DNA of 64,000 nt from an uncultured bacterium (lineage in GTDB: Bacteria; Bipolaricaulota; Bipolaricaulia; UBA7950; UBA9294), in the NCBI GenBank assembly GCA_903857865.1, contig CAIOGO010000020.1, positions 169,064 to 233,063 on the forward strand, given 5' to 3'. Under the pieces are notes generated by a model. It did no database searches. It saw only the letters and a program-made list of their open reading frames with translations, and had not been told where the DNA came from. Shown piece by piece: positions 58,740 through 64,000 of this stretch. Position 1 is the first letter of the stretch, and each line of letters opens with the position of its first letter. The position numbers and the translations under genes are program-made.

Positions 58740-59348
58740 ATGGTCTCCCTTGGCGTCAGGATTCGTGACCTGCGAAAGGCCCAAGATCTCAGTCTGGCAC
58801 AGCTTGCGAAGCGATGCGGCTGCTCGACGAGTTTTCTGTCCCAGCTCGAGCGCGGGCTCTCCTCCATCTCTATCCCCGTTCTTGGAACGGTTTGTGATGC
58901 CCTCTCGGTCTCCCTCAGCCAGTTCTTCTCCGGACTCGAGGCGGACGACGATGAGGGGGACGTCAAGGATCCGCTTTCGTCCGTCCTCCGCGTCAGCGAG
59001 CAGGTCGGCATCAACCTCTCCAAGGCAGCCATCAAGTACCGCTTCCTGACGCGCGATCTCCCGCTACGTGGCTTCGACATCGTCGTCGGCGAGATTCCGT
59101 CGGGCTACGTCTACCCACCCGCCGCACACGATGGCGAGGAGTTTGGCTACATCCTGGAGGGGCACCTGCGACTCTGGATCGAGGATCGGGAGACCGACCT
59201 CGGACCCGGGGACAGCTACCACGTCGTTTCGACATCGCCTCACGGGTATCAGGCTCTGGGATCGGAGTCGGTGAAGGTGCTGTGGGTGCAGACCGTACAG
59301 CACCTGGAGATCCGCGAGGGCGTTCCTGTCAGTCGCTCGTCGGCCTAG
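58740..59348 (+). CDS. XRE-family regulator with one cupin domain
   Basis: 202 residues. HTH_3 (about 5-60: RIRDLRKAQDLSLAQLAKRC, SQLERGLSSISIPVLG) and a C-terminal cupin (about 105-185, HDGEEFGYILEGHLRLWIED). Clearly related to the divergent bicupin regulator, including the SQLERGLSSxSI recognition region, so both may recognise the same GTGAAC-type sites. Convergent to the glycyl radical enzyme gene. Target genes are not certain; the divergent operon or the glycyl radical enzyme are candidates. Confidence 0.88.
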   Translation: MVSLGVRIRDLRKAQDLSLAQLAKRCGCSTSFLSQLERGLSSISIPVLGTVCDALSVSLSQFFSGLEADDDEGDVKDPLSSVLRVSEQVGINLSKAAIKYRFLTRDLPLRGFDIVVGEIPSGYVYPPAAHDGEEFGYILEGHLRLWIEDRETDLGPGDSYHVVSTSPHGYQALGSESVKVLWVQTVQHLEIREGVPVSRSSA

Positions 59349-59368
59349 GCGTCGGAGATCGCGCCCCG

Positions 59369-61729
59369 CTACAGCTCGCTGTGCGCCGTCCGGGCGATCA
59401 CTTCGTCCTGCAGCGGGCGGTCGAGTCGGTGGAAGTAGTCGCTGTAGCCGGCGACGCGCACGATAAGGTCTCGATACTCCTCAGGATGCTCCTGCGCTCG
59501 GCGCAAGGTCTCGGAGTCCACCACGTTGAACTGGATGTGGTGCCCGTCGTATCGGAAGTACGTGCGAACGAGATCGGCCACCTTGCGCAGTCCCGCCTCG
59601 CCCTTGAGAACGTCGGGGAGGAAACGCTGGTTCAGTAGCGTGCCGCCGGTGCGCACGTGGTCGATCTTCCCGACCGAGCGGATCACGGCCGTCGGCCCGT
59701 GGGTGTCGGCGCCCTGCGTTGGCGAGATCCCGTCCGAGAGAGGCACCCCGGCGCGGCGTCCGTTCGCGCTCGCTCCGGCGACGCTGCCGAAGTACACGTG
59801 GACGGTCGTCGGCAGGAGGTTGACCCGATACCTGCCCCCCTTGGTGTTCGGGCGACCGTCGAGCGCGTCGAAGTAGGTGTCGAAGACGGCGCGGGCGATG
59901 GTGTCGGCACGGTCGTCGTCGTTTCCGAAGAACGGCGACTCCTCGGCAAGTAGGCGACGCTCGCGAGCGTGCCCGACGAAATCGTGTTCGAGCGCGTCCA
60001 GCAGAGCGTCCATGGTCAGGGTCCGTCGTTCGAAGACATGCTCCCGGATCGCCGACAACGAGTCCGTCGTCGTCCCGAGTCCGACGCCCTGAATGTACGT
60101 CGTCGGGTGACGCGGCCCCGGCCCGTTGTAGTCCTCGCCCTTCGCAATGCAGTCGTCGACAAAGACGGACAAGAACGGAGCCGGCATGTGCTCCGCGAAC
60201 AGGCGCTCGATGCGGCTGTTGCCTTCGATCTTGAGGTCGACGAAGTAGCGCAGCTGCGCGCGGTACGCCGCGAACAGATCGTCAAACGTCCGGAACTGGC
60301 GCGGGTCGCCGGTGGCGGGCCCGATTCGCTTGCCCGTTCGCACGTCGACGCCGTCGTGCAACGCGAGTTCGAGAAGTTTTGGCCAGTTCATGTAGCCGGT
60401 CAAGACGCAGCTCTCGGTCCCGAACGCGCTGATCTCGACGCAACCGCTCGGCCCGCCCGATCTTGCCTCCTCGAGCGACTTCCCGACGCGGAGGAACTCC
60501 TGCACGATGGCGTCGGTGTTGAAGATCGACGGCTGCCCGAAGCCCTTTCGCACGACCTCGAGGGCGCGCAGGAGGAATCGATCCGGGCTCTTCTTCGACA
60601 GCTGGATGCACGAGCCGGTGTACGGCAGGCGCATCTCCTCGATCACCTCGAGGATGAGGTACGAGAGATCGTTCACGGCGTCGTCGCCGGTCGACGTCAC
60701 GCCGCCGACGTTGATCAAGGTGAAGTCGTTGTACGTCGCGCTCTGTTCCTCGGTCACGCCGACCTTCGGGGGCGCCGGCTGGTTCGAGAACTTGATCCAG
60801 AAGCACTCGAGCAGCTCTCTCGCCTCTTCGCGCGTCAACCGGCCTGCGTCGAGGTCGCGCCGATAGAAGGGATAGAGATTCACATCGAGGCGACCGGGAT
60901 TGAGGGAGTCCCACTCGTTCAGCTCGGTGATGACGCCTAGATGGACGAACCAGTACATCTGCAGGGCCTCGTGGAACGTGCGCGGCGCCCGCGCCGGCAC
61001 CCACGAGCAGACCTCCTCGATGCGCGCCAACTCCTCCCGACGCGTCGGGTTCGTCTCGATCGCCGCCAAGCGCCGCGCCTCTTCGGCGTGCCGCTCGGCC
61101 AAGCGAATCACGCTGTCGCAGGCGATCGACATCGCCTCGAGTTCGTCGACCCGTGCCTCCCAGCCCGGCTCCCCCCGCTCCTCGATGCCGCGGCGAGAGG
61201 CCTCGATCCGCGCCTGGAAGTCGCGCAATCCGAGTCGGTAGATCTTCCCGTCCAGAACCGCGTGTCCCGGCGATCGCTGCTCCATGAACTCGGTGAACAC
61301 GCCGGCTGTGAACGCATCCATCCACTCCGGCGAGACGGCGGCGAACACTTTCTCCCGCATCGTCCGCCCTTCCCAGTACGGGATCACGGTGTCGCGGTAC
61401 AGGTCGACGACCCCGTCATCGACCTCGAACGGCGTCTTGCTCCGCGTCGCGAGGATGCGCAGGTCTTCGAGCGAATGGCAGCAGAGCTCCGGATACGTCG
61501 GCGTCGCTTTCGGCGCGGGCCCGCGCTCTCCGACGATCAGTTCTCCGTCCCCGATCGGGGTCGCCTTCTGCTCGAGCAGGTAGCGCAGCGCCTTGGCGCG
61601 GTGCACGGGCACCGAGTCGTCGCCGCGGCTTTCTCTCTCGAACCGGGTCAAGAGGTCCGCCCGCTCCCCGCTCACGGTCGGCGGACTGGCCACGCACGCG
61701 TCCCTCAGCCTTCGGATCCGCTCGTTCAT
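59369..61729 (-). CDS. hypD: Glycyl radical enzyme, trans-4-hydroxy-L-proline dehydratase type
   Basis: 786 residues. Thiyl Cys430 and Glu432 in SGCVEISAFG; radical Gly761 in VRVAGYSDYF. Residues I recall as lining the HypD active site are all found at a constant offset of -4: Phe148, His156, Ser330, Phe336, Tyr446, Leu639 and Thr641. This strongly supports dehydration of trans-4-hydroxy-L-proline to pyrroline-5-carboxylate. The loop after the catalytic Cys (CVEISAFGTES) seems to differ from the clostridial form. The activase gene lies 4 nt upstream. No pyrroline-5-carboxylate reductase is in the window. Oxygen-sensitive enzyme, hence anaerobic growth. Confidence 0.88.
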   Translation of the reverse strand: MNERIRRLRDACVASPPTVSGERADLLTRFERESRGDDSVPVHRAKALRYLLEQKATPIGDGELIVGERGPAPKATPTYPELCCHSLEDLRILATRSKTPFEVDDGVVDLYRDTVIPYWEGRTMREKVFAAVSPEWMDAFTAGVFTEFMEQRSPGHAVLDGKIYRLGLRDFQARIEASRRGIEERGEPGWEARVDELEAMSIACDSVIRLAERHAEEARRLAAIETNPTRREELARIEEVCSWVPARAPRTFHEALQMYWFVHLGVITELNEWDSLNPGRLDVNLYPFYRRDLDAGRLTREEARELLECFWIKFSNQPAPPKVGVTEEQSATYNDFTLINVGGVTSTGDDAVNDLSYLILEVIEEMRLPYTGSCIQLSKKSPDRFLLRALEVVRKGFGQPSIFNTDAIVQEFLRVGKSLEEARSGGPSGCVEISAFGTESCVLTGYMNWPKLLELALHDGVDVRTGKRIGPATGDPRQFRTFDDLFAAYRAQLRYFVDLKIEGNSRIERLFAEHMPAPFLSVFVDDCIAKGEDYNGPGPRHPTTYIQGVGLGTTTDSLSAIREHVFERRTLTMDALLDALEHDFVGHARERRLLAEESPFFGNDDDRADTIARAVFDTYFDALDGRPNTKGGRYRVNLLPTTVHVYFGSVAGASANGRRAGVPLSDGISPTQGADTHGPTAVIRSVGKIDHVRTGGTLLNQRFLPDVLKGEAGLRKVADLVRTYFRYDGHHIQFNVVDSETLRRAQEHPEEYRDLIVRVAGYSDYFHRLDRPLQDEVIARTAHSEL

Positions 61730-61733
61730 CGTC

Positions 61734-62699
61734 TCACCCTCCGATAGTGACCGGTTTGCCCGTCAAGCGGCGCAGTCCCTCGGCCGCGCGCTCTACCTCT
61801 TGCGGCCCCGCGCCGGGGACGATCGGCAGCGCCGCCGTCCGGCCCAGCCGCTCGAGCTTGACCTCTCCCGCCCGGTGATACGGCAACACCTGCACCGCTT
61901 CTACGGACCGGAGATCGCGGACGAATCGACCTATCGCCGCCAAATTCCCCAGATCGTCGTTGATCCCAGGGATCAGAGGAACGCGCACCCACATGCGCGC
62001 CCCCAGAGCGTCAAGGAGGCGGGCGTTCGCGAGGATCTGCTGGTTGGGCACGCCCGTCTCCGCCTCGTGCCGCGCGCACTCCATGACCTTGAGGTCGTAG
62101 AGGAAGAGATCGGTGACCTTCGCGAAGGCTTCGACCACCTCGGTCGGCCCGTAGCCGCAGGTGTCGACCGCAGTGTGGATGCGCCGCGCGCGACACGCAT
62201 CGAGGATCCCGAGAGAGAACTCAGCCTGAGACAGCGGCTCGCCACCGGACAGCGTCACCCCGCCGCACGACTGGTCGTAGAAGAGAACGTCACGATCGAT
62301 CTCGGCAAGCAGATCGTCGAGCGACTCTCTTCGCCCAATGACCGCGCGCGCCCGCGCCGAGCAAGCCGCGACGCACCGGCTGCACCCCGCGCACGCGTCG
62401 CGATCCGTCCAAGCGACGCCGCCCCGAAGGGAGACGCAGCCTTCCGGACATGCGGACACGCAGGCGCCGCAGCCGACGCAGGAAACCGCATCGAAGAAGA
62501 TCTCGGGAGAAGCGTGCTGGCTCTCCGGGTTGTGACACCACCGGCACGACAGAGGGCAGCCTTTAAGGAAGACCGACGTCCGTATGCCCGGCCCGTCGTG
62601 GATGGCGAACCGCTTGACGTCGAAGACAACGCCCGCTTGCGCCGACGCGCAGCCAGCGCCATGCAGTGTCACTTCACGATCTTTCACATCCGCACCCAT
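61734..62699 (-). CDS. Glycyl radical enzyme activase (radical SAM)
   Basis: 321 residues. Radical-SAM cluster motif CPLSCRWCHNPES (CxxxCxxC) near residue 48, an inserted ferredoxin-like part with two Cys clusters (CVGCGACVSACPEGC and CAGCSRCVAAC), then GGVTLSGGEPLSQAEF and VDTCGYGPTEV. It installs the glycyl radical on the HypD-type enzyme encoded 4 nt downstream. ATG 62699 has GAGG with 6-nt spacing; the longer open frame upstream is non-coding. First gene of the two-gene operon. Confidence 0.92.
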   Translation of the reverse strand: MGADVKDREVTLHGAGCASAQAGVVFDVKRFAIHDGPGIRTSVFLKGCPLSCRWCHNPESQHASPEIFFDAVSCVGCGACVSACPEGCVSLRGGVAWTDRDACAGCSRCVAACSARARAVIGRRESLDDLLAEIDRDVLFYDQSCGGVTLSGGEPLSQAEFSLGILDACRARRIHTAVDTCGYGPTEVVEAFAKVTDLFLYDLKVMECARHEAETGVPNQQILANARLLDALGARMWVRVPLIPGINDDLGNLAAIGRFVRDLRSVEAVQVLPYHRAGEVKLERLGRTAALPIVPGAGPQEVERAAEGLRRLTGKPVTIGG

Positions 62700-62718
62700 G
62701 CTATTCCTCATCCGAGCG

Positions 62719-62724
62719 ATTGTA
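62719..62724 (-). promoter_or_regulatory. -10 box of the activase/HypD operon
   Basis: TACAAT on the minus strand, 19 nt before the activase start with its Shine-Dalgarno in between. The -35 region is not clear, which may indicate an activator; I see no FNR-type TTGAT-N4-ATCAA box. Confidence 0.45.
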
Positions 62725-62817
62725 GCGCAGTTCAAAGGCGCAAGTTGCCCTAGCCTCGTACAGTCCCACTGCACATCGCGTAGACAGGTTGCCAAAGCCA
62801 TCGGCGCACGGGCCAAC

Positions 62818-64000
62818 TCAGCCGAGAATTGCCTTGAGGTCCGCCTCCGGCGTGGTGATCGGCGTGAGGGCGAAGGTCTTGACAAGCATGTCGAGCACGG
62901 CGGGCGTGACGAACGCAGGCAGCGAAGGTCCGATGCGGATGTTCTTGACCCCGAGATGGAGCAGGGTCAGGAGGATGACGACCGCCTTCTGCTCGTACCA
63001 CGAGAGAATGAACGAGAGCGGCAGCGAGTTCACGTCGGTCTCGAACGCGCCCGCAAGCGCAACGGCGATCTGGATCGCCGAATACGCGTCGTTGCACTGG
63101 CCGACATCAAGCAGTCGCGGGATGCCGGCCACTTCGCCAAAGTCGAGCTTGTTGAATCGGTACTTGCCGCAGGCGAGCGTCAGGATCACGCAATCCCGCG
63201 GCACGCGCTGTGCGAACTCGGTGTAGTAGTTCCTACCAGGCTTCGCGCCATCGCAGCCGCCGACGAGGAAGAAGTGGCGAACCTTGCCACTCTTCACGGC
63301 ATCGACGACGGCTCCGGCAACGCCGAGGACGGCATGGTGTCCGAACCCCACGGTGATCGTCCGGTCCGACCCCGCCTGCGCGAAACCGGGGGCAGCAAGA
63401 GCGGCGGCGATGACCGGCGAGAAGTCACGGCCAGCGACGTGCCGGACGCTGGGAAACGCCACCAGACCACAGGTGAAGATGCGGTCGATGTAGGTCTCTC
63501 GCGGCTTCTGGATGCAGTTCGTCGTCATCACAATGGCGCCGGGGAAGGCGTCGAACTCCTTCTGCTGGTCCTGCCAGGCACCGCCGTAGTTCCCCACCAG
63601 GTGCTTGTACTTCTTCAAGCCGGGATAGCCGTGGGCGGGCAACATCTCGCCGTGCGTATAGACATGGATATCCTTCCCCTTCGTCTGCTTCAGCAACTCC
63701 TCCAGATCCTTGAGGTCGTGTCCAGACACGAGGATGGCTTTGCCCGCGGCGGGTTCCATGCGCACAGCGGTCGGCTCAGGCGCGCCGTAGGCGCCCGTGT
63801 TCGCCTCGTCGAGCAACTCCATCACACGGAGGTTCACTTCCCCGCAGCGGAGGCACATGGCCGTGAGCGCTCCGATGTCGGTCGGATCGCCTGCCAGGAA
63901 GTCGAGCGCCTCGTGGAAGAAGGACCATACGACCTCGTCTTCCTTGCCGAGGACGAGCGCGTGATCGGCGTACGCAGCCGCGCCCTTGAGTCCGTACGTC
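62818..64000 (-). CDS. hcp: Hydroxylamine reductase / hybrid cluster protein, 5' end beyond the window
   Basis: 394 codons visible, running off the right edge. Segments typical of Hcp: [97 protein letters not shown] and [12 protein letters not shown]; several of these Cys and Glu residues hold the hybrid Fe-S-O cluster. Hcp handles hydroxylamine or nitric oxide under anaerobic conditions. The missing N-terminal ~150 residues would hold the other cluster, so the class cannot be read. 118 nt upstream of the activase gene on the same strand. Confidence 0.93.
   Translation of the reverse strand, partial: TYGLKGAAAYADHALVLGKEDEVVWSFFHEALDFLAGDPTDIGALTAMCLRCGEVNLRVMELLDEANTGAYGAPEPTAVRMEPAAGKAILVSGHDLKDLEELLKQTKGKDIHVYTHGEMLPAHGYPGLKKYKHLVGNYGGAWQDQQKEFDAFPGAIVMTTNCIQKPRETYIDRIFTCGLVAFPSVRHVAGRDFSPVIAAALAAPGFAQAGSDRTITVGFGHHAVLGVAGAVVDAVKSGKVRHFFLVGGCDGAKPGRNYYTEFAQRVPRDCVILTLACGKYRFNKLDFGEVAGIPRLLDVGQCNDAYSAIQIAVALAGAFETDVNSLPLSFILSWYEQKAVVILLTLLHLGVKNIRIGPSLPAFVTPAVLDMLVKTFALTPITTPEADLKAILG

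Overview
The window is a GC-rich, gene-dense bacterial chromosome segment with no rRNA, tRNA, CRISPR array, phage genes or complete insertion sequence that I can see. A TolC-type outer-membrane channel with a periplasmic adaptor points to a two-membrane cell. A glycyl radical enzyme with its activase, and a hybrid cluster protein, point to an anaerobic or microaerobic life. Transporter and catabolic operons suggest a user of peptides, ureides and cyclic amides. The phylum cannot be fixed from the sequence; an uncultured deep-branching lineage is a guess.

Layout. 1-1105: 3' part of an MFS exporter. 2003-6331: TolC / adaptor / ABC ATPase / ABC permease (split MacAB-TolC type). 6480-7781: two small stand-alone genes. 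7786-18556 (minus): a PucR-type regulator, a BMP-family ABC importer (ATPase, two permeases, binding protein) and the three oxamate carbamoyltransferase-type subunits FdrA/AllF, AllG and AllH, plus a 57-codon gene that looks like the missing N-terminal module of AllG. 18819-39696: a cyclic-di-GMP island with three GGDEF proteins, three HD-GYP proteins, one decayed HD-GYP remnant, a histidine kinase/response regulator/GGDEF operon, and a c-di-GMP-I (GEMM) riboswitch in front of a small secreted protein. A MazF-type toxin-antitoxin pair, an AlkX/YcaQ-type glycosylase, a DUF4143 ATPase and several dispersed palindromic repeats are interspersed here. 39726-42472: flavodoxin-fold reductase, amidohydrolase and creatininase-family hydrolase. 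42557-58542 (minus): a tightly overlapping gene run with two paralogous hydantoinase/oxoprolinase A+B pairs, an oligopeptide-type ABC importer, an M24 peptidase, a DUF3830 protein and, at its head, an XRE regulator with two cupin domains. 58740-64000: a second XRE-cupin regulator, a trans-4-hydroxyproline dehydratase-like glycyl radical enzyme with its activase, and the 3' part of hcp.

How it fits together. The first catabolic operon probably imports a nucleoside/ureide-type compound and splits oxalurate to oxamate and carbamoyl phosphate; no carbamate kinase is present in the window. The second operon probably imports peptides or ring-containing amides and opens lactam or hydantoin rings at the cost of ATP. 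With HypD, the M24 peptidase and the amidohydrolase, the common theme may be proline-type and cyclic-amide nitrogen sources, but the substrate is inference. The signalling island makes, degrades and reads c-di-GMP; the riboswitch supplies a visible output gene.

Recurrent regulatory features: ATGA/GTGA/TGATG start-stop overlaps inside operons, a 10-bp hairpin directly after both ABC binding-protein genes, and several genes whose -10 box sits only 5-9 nt before the start codon, suggesting leaderless mRNAs.
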